Shown piece by piece: positions 44,069 to 52,480 of a DNA stretch of 64,000 bases. This DNA is from Mycobacterium sp. 852002-51163_SCH5372311 (lineage in GTDB: Bacteria > Actinomycetota > Actinomycetes > Mycobacteriales > Mycobacteriaceae). The stretch lies in the NCBI RefSeq assembly GCF_001667115.1, contig NZ_LZIJ01000180.1:1-64000 (forward strand), written 5' to 3'. Within the stretch, counting starts at the first letter, position 1. Each line of letters begins with the position of its first letter. The notes under the pieces are model-generated. The model was not told where the DNA came from and searched no databases. It saw only the letters and a program-made list of their open reading frames with translations. The translations under genes and the position numbers were made by a program.

Positions 44069-44938
44069 ATGGCTCAGCGGGAAGGAACGATCGCGGTCCC
44101 CGGTGGGAATGTCTGGTTCAAACGGGTCGGCGGCGGCGCCGGTCGCCCACTGCTCGCGGTGCACGGCGGGCCGGGCTTACCCCACAACTACATAACTGCA
44201 CTGGAACGCCTGGCCGACGAGCGGGAAATCATCCTCTGGGATCAGCTCGGCTGCGGGAAATCCGAATGGCCAACCGACGCGTCGCTCTGGACAATGGAAC
44301 GCTCGGTGGCCGAAATGAGCTCGGTGGCAGATGGTCTCGGGTTCGACGGCTTTCACATCTTCGGCAACTCGTGGGGCGGTATGCTGGCACAGCAGTATGT
44401 GTTGGACGCCGCGCCCAGGGCCGCGAGTCTCGTCATCTCCAACAGCATTGCGTCCATACCGAAGTTCTCGGATATGGTGGCCCGCTTGAAGTCTGGGCTG
44501 GATCCGGCAACCCAAGCCGCGATCGACCATCATGAAGCCGCCGGAACCACCGCGTCCCCCGAATACCAAAGCGCGATCAGAACCTGGAACGAGAGATACC
44601 TGTGCCGGCTGTGGCCCTGGCCCGACGAACTCGAGGAAGCCTACAGAGGCATGGGAACCGAGGTCTTCGAAACCCTGTTCGGGCCGAGCGACTTTCACAT
44701 CGTCGGAACGATCCGTGACTGGGACGTGTTCGCCCGGCTGAGCGAAATCGCCCTGCCCACACTGCTGATCGCGGGCAGGTTCGATCAGTGCGCGCCGGAG
44801 CACATGTGGGAAATGCACGAGCGGATCAAAGGGTCCCGGTTCGAGTTGTTCGAATCCAGCTCGCACATGCCTTTCATCGAAGAGCCGGACCGCTTCGATC
44901 AGGTGATGCGAGAGTTCCTGCGGCAGCACGACTTTTGA
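44069..44938 (+). CDS. Proline iminopeptidase-type alpha/beta hydrolase (S33)
   Basis: A 289-residue alpha/beta hydrolase with the HGGPG oxyanion motif (LLAVHGGPGLPHNY, near 33) and the nucleophile in GNSWGG near 103. Asp in GRFDQCAPEH and His in ESSSHMPFIEE complete the triad. The family cuts N-terminal proline or small amides. The ATG at 44069 follows a hairpin by 12 bp and has no clear ribosome site, so a leaderless or processed transcript is possible. In this neighbourhood a small-molecule amide or ester substrate is as likely as a peptide. Confidence 0.88.
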   Translation: MAQREGTIAVPGGNVWFKRVGGGAGRPLLAVHGGPGLPHNYITALERLADEREIILWDQLGCGKSEWPTDASLWTMERSVAEMSSVADGLGFDGFHIFGNSWGGMLAQQYVLDAAPRAASLVISNSIASIPKFSDMVARLKSGLDPATQAAIDHHEAAGTTASPEYQSAIRTWNERYLCRLWPWPDELEEAYRGMGTEVFETLFGPSDFHIVGTIRDWDVFARLSEIALPTLLIAGRFDQCAPEHMWEMHERIKGSRFELFESSSHMPFIEEPDRFDQVMREFLRQHDF

Positions 44939-44974
44939 TCGCGCGAGCAGCTGGAATCCTCCAAGCGGGCAAGC

Positions 44975-45742
44975 TCAGTTCTTCGACGAGTTCAGCTTGG
45001 TGATGATCGACTTGAAGTCGTCGGTGGTAAACGACTGATGCTCGGCCGACAGGGCATAGTCCAGGCTGGCGAGCACGGCGCGCTCCAGGTGAATGTTGAG
45101 CACCCGCTTGGTGGCTTCCACAGCTTGCTGCGGCAGCTCCATGATGCGCTTCGCGCAGCCCATCGCCTCGGCGACCGGATCGGCGACCACATGGTTGGCC
45201 AGGCCGAGTTCGACGGCCCGTTCGGCGCGAATTCGCGTGCCGGTCAACGCGTATTCCTTCGCCAGCATCAGGCTGATGTGCAGCGGCCAGGTCAGTGGTC
45301 CGCCGTCGGCGGCCACCAGTCCCACCTGGACATGTGGGTCGGCGAGGTAGGCATCTTCGGCGATATAGACGATATCGCTGAGGGCCACCAGGCTGCAGCC
45401 GAGTCCCACCGCCGGACCGTTGACCGCAGCCACCACGGGAATTCGGCACCGGGCCATGCCCAACACGATCTCGCGCCCGTCGCGGATGGTCTTGGCTCGC
45501 AGATCGGCGTCTTGTGCCAGTTCGGCGAGATAGGAAAAGTCGCCACCGGCCGAGAATGCCCGGCCCGCACCGGTAATCACCGCCGCACGGGCCGTCGGAT
45601 CGTCGGTCAACCGCTGCCAGAGCCGTGCCAGTCCGACGTGCAGATTGTCGTTGACCGCATTCAGGGCGTCCGGCCGGTTGAGGGTGATGATCCGCAGCCC
45701 GCCATCGGCGCGCACATCGATTTCACTTGGCATGTCGTACAT
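44975..45742 (-). CDS. Enoyl-CoA hydratase/isomerase family protein (crotonase fold)
   Basis: A 255-residue crotonase. The CoA/oxyanion loops are present (GAGRAFSAGGDFSYL near 60-73 and NGPAVGLGCSLVALSD near 108-123). The two catalytic Glu positions of enoyl-CoA hydratase are changed: DPHVQVGLVAADGG has His where PEI is expected and Asp for the second Glu. It may be an isomerase, a C-C hydrolase or another CoA-ester enzyme rather than a hydratase. It starts 1 bp after the acyl-CoA dehydrogenase stop and closes the FadD-FadE-FadE-Ech operon. Confidence 0.88.
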   Translation of the reverse strand: MYDMPSEIDVRADGGLRIITLNRPDALNAVNDNLHVGLARLWQRLTDDPTARAAVITGAGRAFSAGGDFSYLAELAQDADLRAKTIRDGREIVLGMARCRIPVVAAVNGPAVGLGCSLVALSDIVYIAEDAYLADPHVQVGLVAADGGPLTWPLHISLMLAKEYALTGTRIRAERAVELGLANHVVADPVAEAMGCAKRIMELPQQAVEATKRVLNIHLERAVLASLDYALSAEHQSFTTDDFKSIITKLNSSKN

Positions 45743-45743
45743 T

Positions 45744-46832
45744 TCAGACCCCCAGTCCCAGAATCCGCGACGCGATGATGTTCTTCTGAATTTGCGATGT
45801 CCCGCCCATGACGCTCTGCGCCCGGCTATACAGGTAAGCGCTGAGCAGGTCCGGGTCTCGGGTTCCGGCGACCGCCACAGCGGCGTGCCCGACGGACTGT
45901 TCGACCCAGGTCATCAGCAGTTTGTCGAGCGATCCCTCGGGGCCATGCGAGACGCCGTCCAGCTGTTCGGACAGCCGCCTGCGGACATGATGAGTCAGCA
46001 TCTCGGACTGGACCGCTGCCCATGCGAGTTCTTCGGGTACCGGGCCTTCATTACGCGCCAACAGGTCTCGGACGAGCTTGCCGTATCTTGCCGCGTAGCC
46101 AAGGGTGGACGGTTCGCGTTCGTGGCCGACGACGGTCATGGCAACCGCCCAGCCGTCACCGGGAGCGCCGACCATCCGGTCCGCGGGTACCGTCGCGCCG
46201 TCGAAGAACACCTGGCCGAACTCGTTGGTCACACCGTTCATCATGCGCAGCGGACGTTGTTGAATGCCAGGCTGTTTCATTGATATCACGAACGCTGACA
46301 GCCCGCGGTGCCGTTTGGCTTCGCGGTCGGTGCGTGCCAGCAACAGGCACCAGTCGGCGACGTCGGAATAGCTGGTCCAGATCTTGTGCCCATGCACCAC
46401 ATAATGGTCGCCCTCGCGGGTGGCGGTGGTGGTCAGCGACGCCAGATCCGAGCCGGCGCCGGGCTCGCTGAAGCCCTGACACCACCGCTCGCTGCCGTTG
46501 ATGATGCCCGGCAGGAAGCGCCGGCGTAGTTCGTCGCTGCCGTGGCGGCCGATGCCGTAGACCAGGTAGCCGACGCTGGGGCGGGGCGGAGCGCCGGCGC
46601 GTACCAGCTCTTCGTCGACGATGACGTCGTATACCGGCGGCAGTTCCTGCCCGCCGTAGTCGCGGGGCCAGGACAACCCGAAGAAGCCGTTATCGTAGAG
46701 GGCCCTATGCCAGTCGGCCATCCGCACCCAATACTCGTCGCCGGAGCCGGAGAACTCCTTGGCGTGCAACGAAAGCCAAGATCGTAGCCGTTCGCGGAAG
46801 GCGGCCTCGTCGGCCGAGTCACGAAAGTCCAA
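45744..46832 (-). CDS. Acyl-CoA dehydrogenase, large partner of a heteromeric pair
   Basis: A 362-residue acyl-CoA dehydrogenase: FSEPGAGSDLASL (about 120-132, flavin/substrate loop), KIWTSYSDVADW, VFFDGATVP, and MGGTSQIQKNIIASRILGLG at the C terminus. The Glu of the usual YEGTSEIQ is absent (MGGTSQIQ). It overlaps the next acyl-CoA dehydrogenase gene by 14 bp. In M. tuberculosis such adjacent, overlapping FadE pairs (FadE28-FadE29 type) form alpha2beta2 enzymes that act on steroid side-chain CoA esters. This pair fits that pattern. Confidence 0.92.
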   Translation of the reverse strand: MDFRDSADEAAFRERLRSWLSLHAKEFSGSGDEYWVRMADWHRALYDNGFFGLSWPRDYGGQELPPVYDVIVDEELVRAGAPPRPSVGYLVYGIGRHGSDELRRRFLPGIINGSERWCQGFSEPGAGSDLASLTTTATREGDHYVVHGHKIWTSYSDVADWCLLLARTDREAKRHRGLSAFVISMKQPGIQQRPLRMMNGVTNEFGQVFFDGATVPADRMVGAPGDGWAVAMTVVGHEREPSTLGYAARYGKLVRDLLARNEGPVPEELAWAAVQSEMLTHHVRRRLSEQLDGVSHGPEGSLDKLLMTWVEQSVGHAAVAVAGTRDPDLLSAYLYSRAQSVMGGTSQIQKNIIASRILGLGV

Positions 46833-47727
46833 GGTCGATCTCCTTCAGCGTTACCGGCCACAGTTCGGTCGACGTCAGCGCGCGGCGCAAATAGACGTGC
46901 GCCAGGCAGTCCCACGTGTTGCCGATCCCGCCGTGCACCTGCACGGCGGTCTCGCAGACGGTTCGGGCGGCGCGCGCGCAGTAGATCTTCGCCACCCGCG
47001 CGGCCCGGATGGCTTCGGCCGGTTCCAGTTCGTCGACCGCCCAGGCCGCATGGCGCAGCACGCTCACCGCACCTTCGATCAACGCCAAAGACTCGGCGAG
47101 TAGATGGGCAATCGCTTGGTACGACCCGATCGTATTGCCATACTGCTCGCGGATTTTCGCGTAGTCACAGGCCAAGGCGTGCGCACCACGCGCATCGCCG
47201 ACCAGATCCGCCGTCGTGGCCACCAGCGCGAGGGCCAGCCACCGCCCGGCCGCCTCTTCGGATACCTCGCCGATGGCCTGCGGCGTTCCCGCGATGACCG
47301 CCTCGGCTCTGGTCAAATCCGCGCCGCCACTAGCGGTGTCCAGATCGGCGGCCAGGACGGTGGCACCGGAGAGCAGCAGTACGCGTCGAGACCCGCGAGC
47401 GTCGATCGCGCGATCGTCGACAGCCACGGTCGTCGGCTGCGTGGCATCCGCCCCGATGTGGCGGGCCAGATCGTCGGCGAGCACCGGTCCGAGGAACGGG
47501 GCGTCCACCAGCCGGCGCCCGAATTCCTCTGCGACTATTGCCACTTCGACGCCGGAGGCCCCGTCGGAGCGCAATGCTCGCCAGCCGGTAGTCGCAATCT
47601 GCCTGTCCAGCCGGGTGATTCGAGCCGCGTCGTCGAGATCCTGCACCGCAGCGGGTCCAAGATCGTCGGCCAGCTTTGCGGCGGCGTCTCGTAACTGCTG
47701 CTGTTCAGCTGTCAGACGTACATCCAT
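46819..47727 (-). CDS. Acyl-CoA dehydrogenase, short partner of a heteromeric pair
   Basis: A 302-residue acyl-CoA dehydrogenase, clearly shorter than a full homotetrameric type (about 380). It keeps the C-terminal helical domain (REQYGNTIGSYQAIAHLLAES, TAVQVHGGIGNTWDCLAHVYLRRA) but has a reduced beta domain. It overlaps the FadD gene upstream by 23 bp and the larger FadE downstream by 14 bp. Together the two FadE proteins would make one oxidase active on a bulky or short side-chain CoA. Confidence 0.92.
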   Translation of the reverse strand: MDVRLTAEQQQLRDAAAKLADDLGPAAVQDLDDAARITRLDRQIATTGWRALRSDGASGVEVAIVAEEFGRRLVDAPFLGPVLADDLARHIGADATQPTTVAVDDRAIDARGSRRVLLLSGATVLAADLDTASGGADLTRAEAVIAGTPQAIGEVSEEAAGRWLALALVATTADLVGDARGAHALACDYAKIREQYGNTIGSYQAIAHLLAESLALIEGAVSVLRHAAWAVDELEPAEAIRAARVAKIYCARAARTVCETAVQVHGGIGNTWDCLAHVYLRRALTSTELWPVTLKEIDLGLS

Positions 47728-49108
47728 AGCGCTCCTTGAGAAGTCGGCGCAGCACCTTGCCTGAGGGCAGGCGCGGAATATCGTTCACGAACACGACGCG
47801 GCTCAGGCGCTTGTAGGATGCCAGCTTCTGGTCCACCACGGCCATCAGCTCGGCGGCCTCGACGGGCGCGCGCGGCGCGACCGCAGCGACAACCGCGTCC
47901 CCGTTTTCCCCGTCCGGAACACCGAACACCGCACAGTCTTTGACGGCCGGATGGCCGTGCAGCACCATTTCGATTTCGGCCGGCGCCACCTGGAAGCCGC
48001 GCACCTTGATCATCTCCTTGAGGCGGTCGGTGATCCGCAGCCAGCCGTCGGCGTCCAGCCAGCCGACGTCCCCGGTCCGGTACCAGCCATCGCACATCGA
48101 CTCCATGGTCGCCTCGGCCGGCAGGTAGCCGGCCATCAGCGAATCCGACCTTGCCTGGATCTCGCCGACCTCGCCGGGCCCTACCGGCGCACCGGTTTTC
48201 AGCGACACCACCCTCAACTGCACACCGCGCACCGCTGGTCCGACGGTGTCCAGGCGCGCCTTATCCAGCGGGTTGCACGCGATGACCGGGAGTTCCGTGG
48301 TGCCGTACGCGGGCACCCAGCCGATGCCCGTGCGCCGTGTCACCGTTTCGGCGATGCTTGCGCTGACCGGCGTCGCGCCCCACATGATGAATCGCAACGA
48401 CGAGAGATCGTAGGACTCCAGATCCGGGTGTGAGGCGATGGCCAGGGCGATTGGAGCAACCGCCATTTCTACCGTGATGCGGTCCTTTTCGATGCATCGC
48501 AGCATCCGCTCGAGGTCGAATCGCCGGTGCAGCCGCATCCAGGCGCCGGTGCGCAGCGCGGTGAGGATGTTGAGCATGCCCAGAATGTGTGACGGCGGCG
48601 TGGCGATCTGGATACGGTCACGGTCGGTCAGCTCCAGCGCCCCGCGCCAATGCCGTACGGCCGCGTCCAGCGACACGTGGGTGTGACGGACGGCCTTGGG
48701 CAGACCGGTGGTGCCGGAACTGAACACCAGCAACGCGTCACGGTCCGGCGGCGGGGACGCAGCAGGAGGTCCTGCGGCGGCGACCGGTTCGTCCAGGTGC
48801 AGCATCGGCATCAAGCCGGCCAGCACCGGATGGTCGCCGACCGCATGGCTGGGGTCCGTCAGCGCCAACGCATGGTCCACCTCGTCGCGCTTCCATGCGG
48901 GGCTGAGGAGCACCGCTGCTGCGCCGAGCCGCCAGATTGCCAGCACGACTGCGACGAACTCCGGCCGGTTGGAGGCCATCACCGCGACCCGGTTGCCTGC
49001 GCCCGCGCCCATCCTGGCCAGCGCTGAGACGAGCCCGTCGGCCAATGCATCGAGCTCGGGCATGCTGAAACGCCGCTCGCCGCACACCAGCACAGTCGGC
49101 TCAGTCAC
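47705..49108 (-). CDS. Acyl-CoA synthetase (FadD family, short form)
   Basis: A 467-residue ANL ligase: FSSGTTGLPKAV near 129-140, AYGTTELP near 270, YRTGDVGWLDADGWLRITDR near 347, and the final lysine in RLPSGKVLRRLLKE. It is 50-80 residues shorter than the other two FadD proteins here, mainly at the N terminus, like 4-coumarate:CoA ligase-type enzymes. First gene of the FadD-FadE-FadE-Ech operon, which would activate and begin oxidising a carboxylic side chain. A palindromic operator lies upstream at 49178. Confidence 0.92.
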   Translation of the reverse strand: MTEPTVLVCGERRFSMPELDALADGLVSALARMGAGAGNRVAVMASNRPEFVAVVLAIWRLGAAAVLLSPAWKRDEVDHALALTDPSHAVGDHPVLAGLMPMLHLDEPVAAAGPPAASPPPDRDALLVFSSGTTGLPKAVRHTHVSLDAAVRHWRGALELTDRDRIQIATPPSHILGMLNILTALRTGAWMRLHRRFDLERMLRCIEKDRITVEMAVAPIALAIASHPDLESYDLSSLRFIMWGATPVSASIAETVTRRTGIGWVPAYGTTELPVIACNPLDKARLDTVGPAVRGVQLRVVSLKTGAPVGPGEVGEIQARSDSLMAGYLPAEATMESMCDGWYRTGDVGWLDADGWLRITDRLKEMIKVRGFQVAPAEIEMVLHGHPAVKDCAVFGVPDGENGDAVVAAVAPRAPVEAAELMAVVDQKLASYKRLSRVVFVNDIPRLPSGKVLRRLLKERYGCTSDS

Positions 49109-49177
49109 GTCCCGTCCTTCCTCGGCAGGCCTGGCTGTCCCGACATCCCTACTCTTGAGAAGATACTATCGCTGAGA

Positions 49178-49198
49178 GAGAATACTATTCTCTATACT
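49178..49198 (+). promoter_or_regulatory. Palindromic operator abutting a TATACT -10 element
   Basis: The perfect 15-bp palindrome GAGAATACTATTCTC (49178-49192) is followed by TATACT (49193-49198), a good -10 hexamer for the plus-strand ferredoxin gene. On the minus strand TAGTAT (49163-49168) could be the -10 of the FadD operon. A protein bound here would touch both promoters. A close relative of the palindrome is at 43940-43954. Confidence 0.7.
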
Positions 49199-49230
49199 GA
49201 AGAACGCAAGTACGGGAAGGGGTGGTCTCG

Positions 49231-49554
49231 GTGACGACCCTGATCATCGAGGAGACGCCACGGGTGACAGCTCCGTTGAACGGCGGCACCGTAACGATCC
49301 ACCTCGACCGCAAGAAGGTGACGGTCCCGCTTGTTCCCGGCGAGACGCTGCTGGAAAGCGCGCGGCGGGCCGGCCTCGACCCGCCGTTCAACTGCGAGGC
49401 CGGTAACTGCGGCACCTGCATCGCCAGGCTCAGCGAGGGCCACGCGACGATGCGGGTCAACGACGCACTCGAAGACGACGAGGTGGCCGACGGCTACATT
49501 CTGACGTGCCAAGGCGTACCCGATACGCCTTCGATCACGGTGCACTACGAGTAG
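49231..49554 (+). CDS. 2Fe-2S ferredoxin (plant type)
   Basis: From GTG 49231 the protein is 107 residues, with ligands Cys55, Cys60, Cys63 and Cys93 (CEAGNCGTC, then C in ILTCQG), the plant-type 2Fe-2S pattern. GGAAGG lies 10 bp upstream; GTG 49222 is an alternative but too close to that site. Such ferredoxins accept electrons from a reductase and feed an oxygenase. No Rieske oxygenase or P450 is adjacent, so its partner may be elsewhere. It is divergent from the FadD operon and shares its operator. Confidence 0.92.
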   Translation: MTTLIIEETPRVTAPLNGGTVTIHLDRKKVTVPLVPGETLLESARRAGLDPPFNCEAGNCGTCIARLSEGHATMRVNDALEDDEVADGYILTCQGVPDTPSITVHYE

Positions 49555-49583
49555 TCGAAGAGCAGTCGCAGAGAGGCGGCGAA

Positions 49584-49898
49584 ATGGCCAAGGGGATCAT
49601 CCACGTCGAGACTCGACCCAGTTCGCCCGATCGCGATCAGGAATACAACACCTGGTACAACGAGGTACACCTTCCCGAACTCGTGGCGCTGGACGGATTC
49701 GTCTCGGCGCGTCGGCTGCGCCCGGTCGACGGCGACGGACCCTACCTCGCGCTCTACGAGATCGAGGGCGATGACCTGCAGGCGATCCTGGACAACATGC
49801 GGGCCAACGCACGGCGGCTGCACATGTCCGACGCCTTGCAGCTGGATCCGCCGCCGGTGATGCGGTTACTCGAGGTGACGACGGAGTACCGGCGCTGA
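49584..49898 (+). CDS. Small dimeric alpha/beta-barrel protein (EthD/DUF4286 type)
   Basis: A 104-residue protein (GIIHVETRPSSPDRDQEYNTWYNEVHLPELVALDG) with the WYNEVHLPEL signature of small ferredoxin-fold, EthD-like or DUF4286 proteins. GAGG lies about 9 bp before the ATG. Relatives occur in degradation clusters and may bind or modify small aromatic or lactone intermediates; no reaction is certain. It follows the 2Fe-2S ferredoxin by 29 bp in one operon. Confidence 0.8.
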   Translation: MAKGIIHVETRPSSPDRDQEYNTWYNEVHLPELVALDGFVSARRLRPVDGDGPYLALYEIEGDDLQAILDNMRANARRLHMSDALQLDPPPVMRLLEVTTEYRR

Positions 49899-49905
49899 CC
49901 CGCGT

Positions 49906-50057
49906 GCATCCTGGGCTTTGGATGTGAATCCTGGGCTTTGGCGGTGAAGCCTGGGCGGGATTCCGGCCAGCTTTCCGCCCAGGCTTCACCGCCAAAGCCC
50001 AGGCTTCACAATCAAAGCCTGGGCCTCACAATCAAAGCCGGGGCCTCACAATCAAAG
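49906..50057. repeat. Palindromic 20-bp-unit element, copy D
   Basis: Left units at 49906-49925 and 49926-49945 (GAATCCTGGGCTTTGGCGGT). Core 49946-49980 with inverted GGGCGG / CCGCCC. Right units at 49978-49997, 49998-50017, 50018-50037 and 50038-50057 (second: CCCAGGCTTCACAATCAAAG). A degenerate fifth unit touches the stop of the CoA-transferase (50071). This is the best matched copy between arms. It fills the gap between convergent genes ending at 49898 and 50071. Confidence 0.9.
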
Positions 50058-50070
50058 CTGGGGGTTCAGC

Positions 50071-51105
50071 TCAATCCACGCCCAGCTGTGGCGGCGGCCG
50101 ATACTCGGGCTGATAGCCGCCCACGTGGATCGGGTTGCCGACGAGCCGGAAATCACCTGCCTGCACAACCACTTCCGGTGTCGCTTTGAGTGCTTCGGGC
50201 AGCGTCCGTACGGCGGCCGCGGGCACGCCGAGCGGACGCAAGCGCCGCTCCCAGCCGACGGCGGTGTCTGTGGCCAGCGCCGCGGCGACCAGCGCCAGGA
50301 CTTCGTCGCGGTTGGCCACCCGTTGGGTCATCGTTTGGAAGCCGTCGATATTCGCCTCGGCGGCAAATGATTTCCAGAACCCGTCGTGCGTGATGAACAG
50401 CGCCAGGTAGCCGTCAGCGGTCGGGAAGAGCTGCGCCGGAACATAATATGAATGCGCACCGTATGGCCGGCGCTGCGGCTCGGTACCGTCGTTGAGGTAG
50501 GCGGCGGCATGGTAGTTGAGCTGCGAGAGCATGACGTCGCGCAGTGAGACGTCCACTTGGCCGCCCTGGCCGGAGACAATCTTGGCCAAAAGCCCCAGCG
50601 CCGCGGTCATTCCGGTGGAGTTGTCGGCCGAGGAGTAACCAGGCAGCGTCGGCGGACCGTCCGGTTCTCCCGTGAGTGCGGCGGTTCCGACCGCCGCCTG
50701 AACCACATAGTCGAATGCCGGATCGTCGCCGCCGTACAGACCGAAGCCGGTGATCGCCACACAGACGATCCGCTCGTTCCAGCGCCGCAACGCCTCGTAG
50801 GTGAGGCCCAGTCGGTGGATGGCGGACGGTTTGAGGTTCACCAGCAGCGCCTGTGCATCGGTCACCAGCTCACCCAGGCATTGTTGTCCCGCATCGGAAT
50901 TCAGGTCGAGGCAGATGCTGGACTTGTTGCGGTTGAGGCTGGCGAAGTAGCTGTCTCCTACGCTGCGGGAGATCTCGCCGCCGGGCGGCTCGATCTTGAT
51001 CACCTCTGCGCCGAGGTCGGCGAGCAGCATGGTGGCATAGGGTCCGGCGAGCATGGTGCCAACCTCGAGGATCCGGATGCCCGCCAGCGGCGCGCTGGAT
51101 GTCAC
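50071..51105 (-). CDS. Class III CoA-transferase (CaiB/BaiF)
   Basis: A 344-residue family III CoA-transferase (GIRILEVGTMLAGPYATMLLADLG). The catalytic Asp is expected in SSADNSTGMTAALGLLAKI near 162. It is somewhat shorter than the usual 380-400 residues, missing part of the C-terminal region. It starts at GTG 51105, overlapping the LLM gene stop as GTGA. Last gene of the mutase operon, so it may supply or remove CoA from the mutase substrate or product. Confidence 0.9.
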   Translation of the reverse strand: MTSSAPLAGIRILEVGTMLAGPYATMLLADLGAEVIKIEPPGGEISRSVGDSYFASLNRNKSSICLDLNSDAGQQCLGELVTDAQALLVNLKPSAIHRLGLTYEALRRWNERIVCVAITGFGLYGGDDPAFDYVVQAAVGTAALTGEPDGPPTLPGYSSADNSTGMTAALGLLAKIVSGQGGQVDVSLRDVMLSQLNYHAAAYLNDGTEPQRRPYGAHSYYVPAQLFPTADGYLALFITHDGFWKSFAAEANIDGFQTMTQRVANRDEVLALVAAALATDTAVGWERRLRPLGVPAAAVRTLPEALKATPEVVVQAGDFRLVGNPIHVGGYQPEYRPPPQLGVD

Positions 51106-52058
51106 CGCAACTCCGTTGCGAGCGCGGCGATCATCTCCCGCGTCCGGCGTTTGGACGCGACGAGTTCGTCACGGTTGTCGCCGATCGGCAAGAGCCGCAC
51201 CGACAGGTCGGTGACGCCGGCGTCGGCGAACGAACGGAATCGCCGCAGAATCTGTTCCGAGTCACCAGCCGCGCAGATGTCGCCGACGTCTTTCGCGTCG
51301 CCGTAGCCGAGCAACCGTTGATAGTTCGGCGATACCTCGGCCTCCCCCAGGATCCGGTTGGCTCGCTCCCGGGCGGCGTCGACTTCGGTTGCGCTGCAGA
51401 GGCAGACGGGAATTCCGGCGACGATGCGTGGGGCCGGGCGTCCCGCGTTGTCGGCGGCCTTGGTGATGCGTGGCACCACGTGCTCGGCCACGGCGCGTTC
51501 GTCGGCCATCCACAGCACGGTGCCATCGGCATGCTCGCCGGCGATGGTGAGCATCACGGGCCCGAGCGCCGCAACCAAGACCGGCAGCGGCGCCACCGGG
51601 GCGAGGTCGAGCGGGTTGTGCACCCTGAAGGTGTCGTTCTCGACGTCGACTGGACCTGGATTTGCGAAGGCGGCGTGCAGCACCTGGAGATAATCCCGGG
51701 TGTAGGCGGCGGGCCGCTGGTAGGGAATGCCGAGCATGTCGTCGACGATCCAGTGGTGCGATGGCCCGACGCCGAGCACCAGACGGCCGCCGGTGGCGGC
51801 ATGCACCGATAAGGCCTGACGAGCCAAGGCAATTGGATGCTGGGCCTGCAGCGGTACGACGGCGGTGCCCAGTTCGATCCGGCTGGTGCGGGCACCCATC
51901 AGGGCCACCGCCACCAGCGCGTCGAAGTCGTTGGGGATCTGCGGAATCCAGGCGCTGTCCAGGCCCGCGGTTTCGGCCCAGTCAATGTCTGCCAGCATCC
52001 GGGTGACCTTGCGCGCCGAATCACCGCGTTCCGGGCCGACCATTACTCCGATGCGCAC
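51102..52058 (-). CDS. LLM-class F420-dependent oxidoreductase
   Basis: A 318-residue luciferase-like TIM barrel of the F420 type (RIGVMVGPERGDSARKV, LGTAVVPLQAQHPIALARQA, GGRLVLGVGPSHHWIVDDMLG). GTG 52058 has GGAGG 4 bp upstream and overlaps the B12-protein gene by 16 bp. Members use reduced or oxidised F420 for hydride transfer to ketones, alcohols or enoyl compounds. Its place in a mutase operon suggests action on the same acyl-CoA or its acid. Confidence 0.9.
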   Translation of the reverse strand: MRIGVMVGPERGDSARKVTRMLADIDWAETAGLDSAWIPQIPNDFDALVAVALMGARTSRIELGTAVVPLQAQHPIALARQALSVHAATGGRLVLGVGPSHHWIVDDMLGIPYQRPAAYTRDYLQVLHAAFANPGPVDVENDTFRVHNPLDLAPVAPLPVLVAALGPVMLTIAGEHADGTVLWMADERAVAEHVVPRITKAADNAGRPAPRIVAGIPVCLCSATEVDAARERANRILGEAEVSPNYQRLLGYGDAKDVGDICAAGDSEQILRRFRSFADAGVTDLSVRLLPIGDNRDELVASKRRTREMIAALATELR

Positions 52059-52480
52059 GATTCCTCCGGGGCTGATTGCGAAGCGGGTTCTGCCGTGCCG
52101 GTCAACGCGCGGATGTCGCGCACCAGGTCGTCCAGCGATGTCCCGGTGGGGAATACCGCTGCGGCGCCGGCGGATAGCAGCTTGGGCACGTCGGCATGCG
52201 GGATGGTCCCGCCGACGACGACGGCTATGTCTGCCGCGTCGGCCGCGCGCAACGCCTCGATGGTGCGCGCGGTGAGCGCGAGGTGAGCGCCGGACAGGAT
52301 GCTCAGGCCCACGACGGCCACGTCTTCCTGAACGGCGATCGACGCGATGTCTTCGATGCGCTGGCGGATACCGGTGTAGATGACCTCGAACCCGGCATCG
52401 CGCAAGGTGCGCGCGACGATCTTGGCGCCACGGTCGTGCCCGTCGAGTCCGGGTTTGGCCACCAGAATCCGAACCGCCAT
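52043..52480 (-). CDS. Cobalamin-binding subunit of a methylmalonyl-CoA-mutase-type enzyme
   Basis: A 145-residue stand-alone B12 domain. It carries the base-off motif D-x-H-x-x-G in GLDGHDRG (Asp13, His15, Gly18), then GLSILSGAHL and VVGGTIPHAD, the usual SxL and GG elements. ATG 52480 overlaps the catalytic subunit stop by one base (TGATG). Stand-alone B12 subunits are typical of isobutyryl-CoA, 2-hydroxyisobutyryl-CoA and archaeal methylmalonyl-CoA mutases. The C-terminal 20 residues are low complexity. Confidence 0.93.
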   Translation of the reverse strand: MAVRILVAKPGLDGHDRGAKIVARTLRDAGFEVIYTGIRQRIEDIASIAVQEDVAVVGLSILSGAHLALTARTIEALRAADAADIAVVVGGTIPHADVPKLLSAGAAAVFPTGTSLDDLVRDIRALTGTAEPASQSAPEESCASE

